Source: PR03 sp964353555 (GTDB lineage Bacteria; Myxococcota_A; UBA9160; PR03). Taken from it: a stretch of DNA of 24,037 nt. The stretch spans positions 1 to 24,037 of the forward strand of contig CAYGWM010000064.1 in the NCBI GenBank assembly GCA_964353555.1, written 5' to 3'. The notes under the pieces were generated by a model. That model was not told the origin of the DNA and made no database searches. It saw only the letters and a list, made by a program, of their open reading frames with translations. Shown here piece after piece: positions 1 to 5,508 of this stretch. How positions within the stretch are numbered: position 1 is the stretch's first letter; each line of letters opens with the position of its first letter. Position numbers and translations under genes: made by a program.

Positions 1-49
1 GTATGGTCGGTTCACGGCGGGCGTCAGCTGATGCGCGAGCCGTTGGGCG
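1..49 (+). repeat. possible right end of an attC-like site
   Basis: The window opens with non-coding sequence that contains GTTGGGC at 43-49. This fits the GTTRRRY core of an integron attC site, where the next cassette would begin. Its reverse complement recurs just after the toxin gene (GCCGCCCAAC, 620-629), as expected for the left core of the next site. Only the right part of the site is in the window, so its folding cannot be judged. The call rests on the core match, its place just before a toxin-antitoxin gene pair, and the similar layout near 2413-2419. Confidence 0.3.
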
Positions 50-82
50 GCCAAGCCGAACCGATACGGTATCTTGCCATGC

Positions 83-298
83 ATGCGAATCGCGACCGGC
101 AAAGTGGTTGAAGGCAAACTCGAACTCGAGGGCGACGCCCTGGAAGAAGGAGCCACCGTCACGGTGCTCGTTCCGGAGCTCGACGAGACGTTCGAGCTCA
201 CGCCCGAAGAAGAACTCGCCCTTGAGGAGTCGCTCAAGCAGGCGGCTCAAGGCCAATTCGTCGACGCAGAGGCGCTTCTTCGAGAGCTTCGCCAATAG
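83..298 (+). CDS. antitoxin of a type II toxin-antitoxin pair
   Basis: A small acidic protein of 71 residues, predicted to bind and neutralise the toxin encoded 2 bases downstream and to repress the shared promoter. The N-terminus (MRIATGKVVEGKLELEG) is a short beta-rich segment like those of AbrB/ParD-like antitoxins. The C-terminus is a strongly acidic helix (residues about 40-71, ending LLRELRQ), typical of the toxin-wrapping tail. I chose the ATG at 83; a TTG at 74 would add three residues, and neither start has a clear ribosome binding site. Antitoxin-first order and tight spacing to a ParE-like toxin support the role. The exact family is not certain; it resembles antitoxins annotated only as ParE/RelE partners. 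Confidence 0.72.
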   Translation: MRIATGKVVEGKLELEGDALEEGATVTVLVPELDETFELTPEEELALEESLKQAAQGQFVDAEALLRELRQ

Positions 299-300
299 CC

Positions 301-612
301 TTGGCTGCTCGGCTTCTCGTCAAGCCCACGCCTCGTGCTGCTGCGGAGATTCGGCAGGCCTCGGCGTGGTGGCGGGCCAATCGTCCTGCCGCTCCTATGG
401 CCCTCGCAGATGACCTCGCTCGTGCCTTCGAGCTTCTGGTGGCTCAGCCCGGAATCGGTGCACGTGCTCGCAACGCGACGAAAGAGAACGTTCGCCGCTT
501 GCTTCTTAGCCGGACTGGCTTCCACCTCTACTATCAGGTGAACGCCGAGGCGAGCCGGATCGAAGTCCTCGCCCTATGGCATGCGCGCAGGGGTGGCGGG
601 CCAGGCATCTGA
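301..612 (+). CDS. ParE/RelE-superfamily toxin
   Basis: A basic protein of 103 residues, the toxin half of the pair. It starts at a TTG two bases after the antitoxin stop, so it is probably translationally coupled. The layout fits the ParE/RelE fold: an N-terminal beta strand (LLVKPTPRAAAEI), two helices rich in Arg and Ala, a central VRRLLLSRTGFHLYYQV strand pair, and the terminal IEVLALWHARRG strand with the conserved His-Arg-Arg near the end. ParE proteins poison DNA gyrase and RelE proteins cut mRNA on the ribosome; sequence alone does not say which applies, although HARRG with this length is commoner in ParE-type proteins. No frameshift or missing segment is visible. Confidence 0.75.
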   Translation: MAARLLVKPTPRAAAEIRQASAWWRANRPAAPMALADDLARAFELLVAQPGIGARARNATKENVRRLLLSRTGFHLYYQVNAEASRIEVLALWHARRGGGPGI

Positions 613-622
613 AGCGATTGCC

Positions 623-759
623 GCCCAACACCTATGAGGCCTCTCCCTGTCAAGTGGGCAAACAAGTCCCGCTGACCACGGCTTGGTCCGCGATCGTTCC
701 GCACTGCGCGTTCGTCTCGGCTTCGCACTCCATCTTCGCTTCGCTATGCGATGCAGCGT
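623..759 (+). repeat. attC-like repeat, copy A
   Basis: This non-coding block begins 10 bases after the toxin stop with GCCCAAC (623-629), a match to the left attC core RYYYAAC. Bases 654-735 match 3078-3159 with 3 differences in 82. Looser similarity continues on both sides, from CTATGAG on the left to GCAGCGT (753-759) on the right, after which the copies diverge. Ending of homology at a GCG/T boundary is what recombination at an attC site would leave, but the right core GTTRRRY is not intact here (GTAAGC). It could instead be another dispersed repeat family. Confidence 0.5.
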
Positions 760-771
760 AAGCAATGGGAT

Positions 772-856
772 GGACTCCTCCTCACCCGAACGAATCGGCG
801 TCGATGCGCCAGAATGGTGGGTGTTCGCCAACCATTCAGCAGATGAGGAGAAGTCC
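772..856 (+). promoter_or_regulatory. hairpin-rich leader that can mask the IS110 transposase ribosome binding site
   Basis: The 13 bases at 772-784 (GGACTCCTCCTCA) pair with 844-856 (TGAGGAGAAGTCC) at 12 of 13 positions. The right arm contains the AGGAG ribosome binding site (846-850) for the ATG at 860. Inside the loop a second perfect 7-base inverted repeat, GAATGGT (812-818) and ACCATTC (831-837), forms another hairpin. A transcript entering from outside would fold and hide the binding site, a known way for insertion sequences to limit transposase made from flanking promoters. The pairing is seen directly; the regulatory role is inferred. Confidence 0.45.
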
Positions 857-859
857 GGG

Positions 860-1393
860 ATGAAGATTACGCGAGCTGGGGTCGACATTGCCAAGTCTGT
901 CTTTCACGTCTACGCCGTGGATCGTCATGATCGCCCGCAATGGCAGGCGAAACTCAAGCGCAGCGAATGGCTCGCGATGATCTGCGATCGACTTGCGCCC
1001 GGGGCCGAGATTGGGATGGAGGCTTGTGCCTCAGCCCACCACTGGGCACGCGAGCTTCAGAAGCGAGGTTTTCGAGTGAAGCTCATCGCGGCGCAGTTCG
1101 TGAAGCCGTACGTGAAGAGCAACAAGAACGATCGTGTCGATGCGGAAGCAATCTGCGAAGCGATGGGACGCCCCGGCATGCGTTTCGTGACGATCAAGAG
1201 CGTGTCGCAGCAGGACGGCCAGGCCGCGCACCGGATCCGCGAGGGACTGATCGGCCAGCGGACGGCCAAGGCGAACCAGATCCGGGGTCTCGTGGGGGAA
1301 TACGGTCTCGTCGCTCCCGTCGGGGTGCAGCACTTGCGGCGGGCGTTGCCCCGGTGGCTCGAGGATGCCGAGAATGGGCTGACGGACGAGTTT
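860..1393 (+). pseudogene. IS110-family transposase, N-terminal fragment
   Basis: About 178 residues of the RuvC-like DEDD catalytic domain of an IS110/IS1111-type transposase, starting at an ATG preceded by AGGAG. The four acidic residues appear as Asp9 (GVDIAK), Glu54 (IGMEACAS), Asp91 and Asp94 (NKNDRVDAEA). The family-typical stretch LRRALPRWLEDAENGLTDEF is reached at about residue 175, after which similarity stops because the frame runs into the IS66 fragment. The C-terminal Transposase_20 domain with its catalytic serine is missing, so no working enzyme can be made. The reading frame stays open to 2251 by chance through the IS66 part and then into the hydrolase remnant, so an automatic annotation would predict one false protein of over 460 residues. 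Confidence 0.85.
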
Positions 1394-1988
1394 CGGCACC
1401 CTGGCCCGGGCGCGCGACGGGCCGGGGGCGCCGCGCTTCACGCTCGCCCACTGCTGGGCGCATGTACGACGCAAGCTCTTCGAATGCGAGCCCGCCTTCC
1501 CGCAGGCGGCCGAGGCACTCGATCTCATCGGACAGCTCTACGACGTCGAGGCCGAAGCCAAGAAGGCCACGGTCGAGAATCCGGGCGCCTCCCTCGCCCG
1601 CCTTCGGCGCGAGCGCTCGGCGCCGCTCGTCGAGCAGATCCGCGCCTGGATGCACGCGCAGCGCGTGCTCCCGCAATCGGGTCTCGGCAAGGCGATCGCC
1701 TACACCGATGGCTTGTGGCCCGGGCTCGTGCGCTTCCTCGGCGACCCCACCATCCCGCTCGACAACAACGCCACCGAGCGCGCGCTGCGCGGCGTCGTCA
1801 TCGGCCGCAAGAACCACTACGGCTCCAAGTCGCTGCGCGGAACCCAGGTGGCGGCGCTCTTCTACTCGCTGCTCGAGTCGGCCAAGCTCATCGGCGTCGA
1901 CCCGGCCGCTTATCTCGCCGAGGCTACGCGTCGCGCCATCGCGACGCCCGGCACCGTCACGCTCCCCACCGACCTCGCCACCGGCTGA
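1392..1988 (+). pseudogene. tnpC: IS66-family transposase, C-terminal fragment
   Basis: About 198 residues of the C-terminal part of an IS66-type DDE transposase, in a different frame from the IS110 fragment. Recognisable pieces in order are FTLAHCWAHVRRKLFE, FPQAAEALDLIGQLYDVEAEA, LPQSGLGKAIAYTDGLWPGL, and the family hallmark DNNATERALRGVVIGRKN, which carries the catalytic glutamate (codon 1776-1778). The C-terminal element KLIGVDPAAYLAEA is also present. The two catalytic aspartates and the zinc-binding N-terminus are lost, and there is no start codon before ATG 1650. The stop is at 1986-1988. The accessory genes tnpA and tnpB of a full IS66 are absent. Confidence 0.85.
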
Positions 1989-2056
1989 TCCCCGCATCCC
2001 GCGCAGGGTGCGCAATGCTCAACTGCACGGCGAGACGGGGTGCGGCGAGCAGTTAC

Positions 2057-2251
2057 GTTGAATCGACAATCCGCGATGCGATGTTTCGAGACTACTCGTG
2101 TATCCTCTTGTCGGACTGCAGTGCCGAGCCTCTTGGTAGTGATCTATTTCGAACCAATCACGAGGCGAGTCTCTTGGTGATTCAAGCCCTGCTTGGTTGG
2201 GTCTCCGACTCTCGGGAGATTCTGCGTGCGCTCGGCGCGAGCGCTGGGTAA
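2057..2251 (+). pseudogene. 3' remnant of an isochorismatase-family cysteine hydrolase
   Basis: Directly after the IS66 terminus a frame of 64 residues runs to a stop at 2251. It reads VESTIRDAMFRDYSCILLSD, then CSAEPLGSDLFRTNHEASLL, then VIQALLGWVSDSREILRAL. This fits the end of isochorismatase-like amidohydrolases, where the catalytic cysteine sits just before V-x-S-T-x-R-D-A and where HEASLL and GWVSDS are typical. The residue at the cysteine position is already IS sequence, so the insertion cut the gene at or beside its catalytic residue. No 5' half of the gene is found in the window. The assignment comes from motif memory, without an alignment. Confidence 0.62.
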
Positions 2252-2287
2252 TTCGAGTGCTTCTCTGCGGCCGGCTGCGAGGGCGAC

Positions 2288-2419
2288 GTCCAACAAACCA
2301 ATGGAGCCGACGTCCCTTGCGCTGGCGGTACGCCACGTTCTGGTGGCATCCCGAGCGCGGCTCCGAGCGGCCGGCTTGCTCCTCAGGTCGGGTCGCAGCT
2401 CAGCGGCCATCCGTTCGTG
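2288..2419 (+). repeat. attC-like site between hydrolase remnant and methyltransferase gene
   Basis: The block starts 36 bases after the hydrolase stop with GTCCAAC (2288-2294), a match to RYYYAAC. It continues with AAACCAATGGAGCCGACG, a sequence type often seen next to cassette genes. GGAGCCG is complementary to the later CGGCTCC, as the inner L elements of attC sites should be. Near the right end GTTCGTG (2413-2419) holds the place of the GTTRRRY core but deviates from it. Its 132-base length is within the known attC range, and the next start codon lies 31 bases on. Degenerate, so the call is tentative. Confidence 0.4.
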
Positions 2420-2450
2420 ATCCGGTAGATACGAGACCGCAGGAACAGAG

Positions 2451-3062
2451 ATGCTGCTGAATCGCGTCGAATACGCCCTAATGAACAACCCAGTTCGCGC
2501 CGCGATCCAGCGGCACTTTGAGGCGGCACGGCTTCTCCGCATGGGTGGTCCAGTGCGCGGCGGGAAGGCGCTCGAGATCGGATGCGGGCGCGGAGTCGGC
2601 ACCGAGCTGATCCTCGACTTGTTCTGCGCAGAAACGGTGGACGCGTTCGACCTCGATCCTCGAATGGTCGCCCTCGCGCGAAGGCGGCTTCTGTCCCGAT
2701 CCTCCCGCGTGCGCCAGTGGGTCGGAGATGCGAGCGCGATTGCGGCGGCGGATGAAAGCTACGACGCCGTCTTTGATTTCGGGATCATCCACCACGTTCC
2801 GGAATGGCGTCGCGTTCTCGCGGAGGTGCAGCGCGTGCTCAAGCCGGGCGGCCGGTTCTACGCGGAAGAGGTCCTTGAGCGGTTCATCGTTCATCCCATC
2901 ACGCGAAGGCTTCTGGAGCACCCGCTCACCGATCGTTTCGAGACTTCCGGCTTTCTCATGGGTGTGTGCGCGGCGGGGCTCACGCCGATTGCATCCGAGG
3001 AGCGTTGGCACTCCTTCACTTGGGTTGTCGCAACGAAGCCGGAAGCGGTCTCACAACTATGA
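2451..3062 (+). CDS. class I SAM-dependent methyltransferase
   Basis: A protein of 203 residues with a Rossmann-type methyltransferase domain. Motif I is ALEIGCGRGVGTELIL (residues about 40-55), where S-adenosylmethionine binds. The acidic motif II is VDAFDLDPRMV, motif III covers VGDASAIAAADESYDAVFDFG, and the post-motif IIHHVPEWRRVLAEVQRVLKPGGRFYAEE is the usual Methyltransf_11 ending. AGGAA lies 6 bases before the ATG at 2451. The substrate cannot be read from the sequence. It sits alone between two attC-like blocks, which would suit a gene cassette. Its last codons (SQL and stop) overlap the left end of the following repeat, so the C-terminus may have been set by recombination there. Confidence 0.85.
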   Translation: MLLNRVEYALMNNPVRAAIQRHFEAARLLRMGGPVRGGKALEIGCGRGVGTELILDLFCAETVDAFDLDPRMVALARRRLLSRSSRVRQWVGDASAIAAADESYDAVFDFGIIHHVPEWRRVLAEVQRVLKPGGRFYAEEVLERFIVHPITRRLLEHPLTDRFETSGFLMGVCAAGLTPIASEERWHSFTWVVATKPEAVSQL

Positions 3063-3183
3063 GCGACTGTCTGTCGAGTGGGCAAACAAGTCCCGCTGAC
3101 CACCGCTTGGTCCGCGATCCTTCCGCACTGCGCGCTCGTCTCGGCTTCGCACTCCATCTCGCTTCCAAGATCTGGTGCAGCGT
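3051..3183 (+). repeat. attC-like repeat, copy B
   Basis: This is the second copy of the repeat found after the toxin gene. Bases 3078-3159 match 654-735 with differences at only 3 of 82 positions, and looser similarity runs from ACAACTATGAG (around 3053) to GCAGCGT (3177-3183). It overlaps the methyltransferase stop codon (3060-3062). The left core TCACAAC is a poor match to RYYYAAC and the right core is GTCTTGG, so this copy would be damaged as an attC site. Like copy A it lies immediately downstream of a gene and in the same orientation. Confidence 0.5.
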
Positions 3184-3403
3184 CTTGGACTCTGCACTCA
3201 ACACGGATCGAGGATCACACTCGATCGCGCTTGGCGAATCGAGTGGGGAGGCGATCGCCTCCGCGTTCTAGACGCCCCATTCGTTCCCTCATGCCGGCCT
3301 CCTGATGGCGTCGACCTCGAAGGTCCGTTGTCGCAAGGCTGGGAGAAGGGGGCAGAGCGAAAGGCCGTCGAGATGCGATGTCGGGCTTTGAGGAAGCGCT
3401 CAA
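3184..3403 (+). other. non-coding stretch with two strong inverted repeats
   Basis: No convincing gene is seen between copy B and the DUF433 gene. The stretch holds a 7-base stem with a 7-base loop (GATCGAG 3206-3212 with CTCGATC 3220-3226) and a perfect 16-base palindrome GGAGGCGATCGCCTCC (3247-3262). No run of T follows either, so they are not typical terminators. A nine-codon frame (MSGFEEALK) ends on the A of the next start codon and is probably only the ribosome binding region. Confidence 0.4.
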
Positions 3404-3958
3404 ATGAACCCTCGCTCCGTCATCCATCATGACCGCGAGATTCTGTCCGGAACCCCGATCTTCATTGGTACGCGCGTTCCGGTGCTGATTCTGTTCGAGT
3501 ACCTCGCCGCCGGGGACTCGCTCGAAGCGTTCTTGGACGCGTTCCCTTCCGTCAGCAAAGACCAGGTGGTCGCTGCTCTCGAGCTTGCTTCAGACATTCT
3601 GGAACACGGTGCGCGCTCTGCTGGATGCGTCGGTTCCTCGGCAGCTCGCGTTTCTTCTTCGCGGGCACGAGGTCACCACGGTCCAGCGCCTCGGGTAGGC
3701 GGGAACGCGGAACGGATGACTGTTTCGGCGAGCATCTCGAGAGCTCCACGTGTTCGTTACGGGCGATCAGGGCTTCCGGTTCCAGCAGAATCTCATCGGG
3801 GTGAGTTTCTCAACCGGCTGCACCTGACCGCCCTCCGTCGAACTCGGCATGCAGGTGGCCGCATTCGCGGCCGATGCGGCGGCGAACGAGAATGCAAGCG
3901 CGAGAGCCGTGACGAGGCGTATCGATGCTCCTCTTCAGTGCGGGAAGCGCGCGCGTAG
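3404..3958 (+). CDS. DUF433 antitoxin with a spurious C-terminal extension
   Basis: The first 70 or so residues are a typical DUF433 protein, a small winged-helix antitoxin usually paired with a DUF5615 PIN-like toxin. The key stretches are IHHDREILSGTPIFIGTRVP, then VLILFEYLAAGDSLEAFLDA, then FPSVSKDQVVAALELASDIL. GAGGAAG lies 7 bases before the ATG. DUF433 proteins normally end near residue 75-80, at about 3610-3640, where the toxin start codon is found here. In this copy the stop has been lost and the frame stays open to 3958, adding about 110 residues that merely overlap the dead toxin and the opposite-strand gene end. A small indel near 3605-3615 would explain it. The conserved part is intact, so DNA-binding function is plausible; folding of the tail is doubtful. 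Confidence 0.7.
   Translation: MNPRSVIHHDREILSGTPIFIGTRVPVLILFEYLAAGDSLEAFLDAFPSVSKDQVVAALELASDILEHGARSAGCVGSSAARVSSSRARGHHGPAPRVGGNAERMTVSASISRAPRVRYGRSGLPVPAESHRGEFLNRLHLTALRRTRHAGGRIRGRCGGERECKRESRDEAYRCSSSVREARA
3609..3823 (+). pseudogene. DUF5615 PIN-like toxin, inactivated by two in-frame stops
   Basis: Starting at GTG 3609, overlapping the antitoxin frame, the sequence reads VRALLDASVPRQLAFLLRGH EVTTVQRLG, then TAG (3696-3698), then AGTRNG, then TGA (3717-3719), then LFRRASRELHVFVTGDQGFR FQQNLIG. This is the DUF5615 pattern: LLDxxxPxxL at the N-terminus, H-E-V-x-T-V in the middle, GW-x-G-x-x-NG-x-L, and the late TxDQxxxxQQNL. The TAG stands where tryptophan is conserved, so one G-to-A change explains it, and CGA-to-TGA would explain the second. 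Beyond about 3823 similarity fades. The toxin is dead while its antitoxin domain survives, the usual way such pairs decay. Confidence 0.68.
3826..3922 (-). pseudogene. signal-peptide stub with AUA in place of the start codon
   Basis: Thirteen bases after the alpha/beta hydrolase stop, on the same strand, a GAGGAG ribosome binding site is followed after 5 bases by ATA and then IRLVTALALAFSFAAASAAN AATCMPSSTEGG. This is a clear Sec signal peptide with an Ala-rich cleavage region. There is no ATG, GTG or TTG at the expected place; ATA (3920-3922) probably arose from ATG. The frame then meets the toxin remnant of the other strand and loses coding character near 3826. It looks like the 5' end of a secreted-protein gene that formed an operon with the hydrolase and was cut off by the accessory region. 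Confidence 0.45.
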
Positions 3959-5128
3959 CCACGCGGCGGTGAGTTCCATCGCCGGCACGCGATGGCCTTC
4001 GAGGTAGTGCGGCGCGCCCTTCATCTCGTGGTACGTGACGTCGTCACTGCCCGATTGATCGCGGATCTCGAGCGCCTGCCGCACGCGGATCTCGGTGTCT
4101 GCGGTGGGATGCAGGATCAGCGTCGGGATCTTCACGTGCGGCATCGTGCCCGCGAGTCGCGCGTGCGACGAGAGGCCCGACCAGGTGGAGAGCCAGCCGC
4201 GCGGTGTCATCGTGCGCGCGAGCCCGAGTCGCGCGTAGTTCGCGTCGAACGGATCGGGGAACGCGAACAGCGAACCCATCGGGCGTTCGTCGGGATCGAT
4301 CGTGAGGTCGAGGTAGGCCGGATCGGCGAGCGTGCGATGGATCACCAGTGTCGGCTGATTCACTGCGCGCTTGCGGAAGGTGCGCCACTCGTTCGGCAGG
4401 CTCTTGTTGTCGATCGCCTTCAAGTGCTCGGCGGCGCGCAGTGAGGATTCGATCGCTTCGCGCGCGATCGCATCGAGCCGAGCGACGCGCGCGCGCTGCC
4501 CATCGCGGTAGGTCGCGAGCCACGCGCGGTCATAGCGACACGGCTCGGGCCACGGGCGCCAGCCGTTGCGCGGATCGTACATGTCGAGTTCGGGGACGAC
4601 CGAGAACGCGTCGCCCTCCGCGGCGACCGACGGGTCGATCGCCTGCATCATGAAGACGCCTTCGCCTGGGTGCGCGGCGATCGCGATGAAGCCGTCGCCG
4701 CATTGCGTCTCCTTGTGCGCGAGTGCCATCAGCGAGCCGCCGCCCGAGTTGCCGAGCAGCACGACGGCTTCGGCTCCGCGCCGGCACATCTCGTCTACGG
4801 CGACCTTTACGTCCACCACGAGCGACTCGTGCAGGCAGTCGGTGTCGTTGTTCAGGTAGCGCGTGCCGAAACCGAAGACGGCGTAGCCGGCGGCGGCCAG
4901 CAGCGGGCAGGCATAGTGCACCGCGAAGTCGCCACGCGGATGCGTCAGCACCACGGCGGTCTTCCAATTCGTGCCAGCGGGCGGCGTCCAGAGGATGCCG
5001 CGCACCAGCGCGCCGTCTGGCGTCACGAGCCGCACGTCCTCTCGGCGAACGGCAACGTGGGGATCGTCCTCTGCGAGCGGCCAGAAGCCGTAGCCGAAGG
5101 GTCGCTTGGCGCCGAGCGCGTGGGGCAT
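3935..5128 (-). CDS. alpha/beta hydrolase
   Basis: A cytoplasmic-looking protein of 397 residues with an alpha/beta-hydrolase fold. The nucleophile elbow is LLGNSGGGSLM with Ser128, the acid is probably Asp344 (HPTADTEI) and the base His374 (GAPHYLEGH). The oxyanion region may be LTHPRGDF near residue 62. A long insertion between the elbow and the acid (about residues 150-310) would form a lid. I chose ATG 5128 because AGGAG precedes it at a good distance; the frame is open farther upstream but that part overlaps an oxygenase remnant. Substrate is unknown: ester, lactone or amide hydrolysis are all possible. It was probably followed by the secreted-protein gene whose stub remains at 3826-3922. 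Confidence 0.78.
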   Translation of the reverse strand: MPHALGAKRPFGYGFWPLAEDDPHVAVRREDVRLVTPDGALVRGILWTPPAGTNWKTAVVLTHPRGDFAVHYACPLLAAAGYAVFGFGTRYLNNDTDCLHESLVVDVKVAVDEMCRRGAEAVVLLGNSGGGSLMALAHKETQCGDGFIAIAAHPGEGVFMMQAIDPSVAAEGDAFSVVPELDMYDPRNGWRPWPEPCRYDRAWLATYRDGQRARVARLDAIAREAIESSLRAAEHLKAIDNKSLPNEWRTFRKRAVNQPTLVIHRTLADPAYLDLTIDPDERPMGSLFAFPDPFDANYARLGLARTMTPRGWLSTWSGLSSHARLAGTMPHVKIPTLILHPTADTEIRVRQALEIRDQSGSDDVTYHEMKGAPHYLEGHRVPAMELTAAWLRARFPH

Positions 5129-5166
5129 TGGATCTCCTTTGCGAGCGCATGCTACCCGGCGCGTCG

Positions 5167-5335
5167 TCAGGGCACCGCGCATTTCAACGCCGGAAACACC
5201 TTCGACACCTTCGCGAGCAGATAGTCGCCATACGTCCCGCGCCATTTGTCGACACGCGCGCCCGATCGCGTCGGCGACGGTGCGTCGATCGCCCGCACCG
5301 CCGATGAGCGCCGCGACGTCGACGATCGGAATCTG
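5167..5335 (-). pseudogene. 2-oxoglutarate/Fe(II) oxygenase reduced to its two ends
   Basis: On the minus strand the frame at about 5335-5251 reads QIPIVDVAALIGGAGDRRTV then ADAIGRACR, the typical N-terminus of isopenicillin N synthase-like oxygenases. Immediately after, in another frame, 5250-5167 reads DKWRGTYGDYLLAKVSKVFP then ALKCAVP and a stop, the typical C-terminus of the same family. The roughly 250 residues between them, including the HxD...H iron ligands, are gone. An internal deletion with a frame change at the shared bases near 5247-5251 explains the pattern. A stop codon (5363-5365) lies just upstream of the N-terminal piece, so its start is lost too. Family assignment is from recognition of the two end motifs. 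Confidence 0.6.
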
Positions 5336-5362
5336 CGAGAAGTCGCCGTCCGGGTCGCGGTC

Positions 5363-5485
5363 TCAGCTCCGCATGGTACGCACCACGCCCCGCACCGGCT
5401 CGGTGTGACCGGCGCCCGTCAGTGCGCCGAGCAGGAAGAGCAGGGCGCCATGGAAGACGAATCGTTGCGCGGTGTGAGCTGCCAT
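5363..5485 (-). CDS. 40-residue hydrophobic stub, probably a truncated membrane protein
   Basis: A short frame starting at ATG 5485, with AGGGAG just upstream. The product has one hydrophobic segment (FVFHGALLFLLGALTGA, residues about 9-26) and then loses hydrophobicity and stops. This resembles the first transmembrane helix of a small multi-helix membrane protein whose remainder was deleted. The stop is in frame with the oxygenase N-terminal piece downstream, so one deletion may have joined the two genes. I do not recognise the family. It is downstream of nagB on the same strand, with 23 bases between the nagB stop and this start. Confidence 0.4.
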   Translation of the reverse strand: MAAHTAQRFVFHGALLFLLGALTGAGHTEPVRGVVRTMRS

Positions 5486-5508
5486 CGGTCTCCCTTGCGC
5501 GACGCGCG

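Larger units (their letters stand above)
772..2056 (+). mobile_element. chimeric remnant: IS110-family 5' part joined to IS66-family 3' part
   Basis: Two unrelated insertion sequences are fused end to end. The left part is the leader and N-terminal half of an IS110-family (IS1111-like) transposase. From about 1392 the reading frame changes and the protein is the C-terminal half of an IS66-family transposase. The right boundary at 2056 is well marked: the sequence ends GAGCAGTTAC, matching the GTAA-beginning termini of IS66 elements, and directly after it an isochorismatase-type coding frame resumes. Neither element has both ends or a whole transposase, so the unit should be immobile unless helped in trans. 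The left IS66 end and the IS110 right end are both missing. Confidence 0.7.

Noticed and set aside
683..2251. A single 522-residue rightward protein
   Set aside because: Only residues about 60-236 are a transposase; after about 1393 the frame is the wrong frame of an IS66 fragment and then a hydrolase stub. It is open by chance in GC-rich DNA.
3696..3719. TGA in the DUF5615 frame as a selenocysteine codon, given selB nearby
   Set aside because: A TAG stop precedes it in the same frame, the family has no selenocysteine or cysteine there and no hairpin of SECIS type follows; decay explains both stops.
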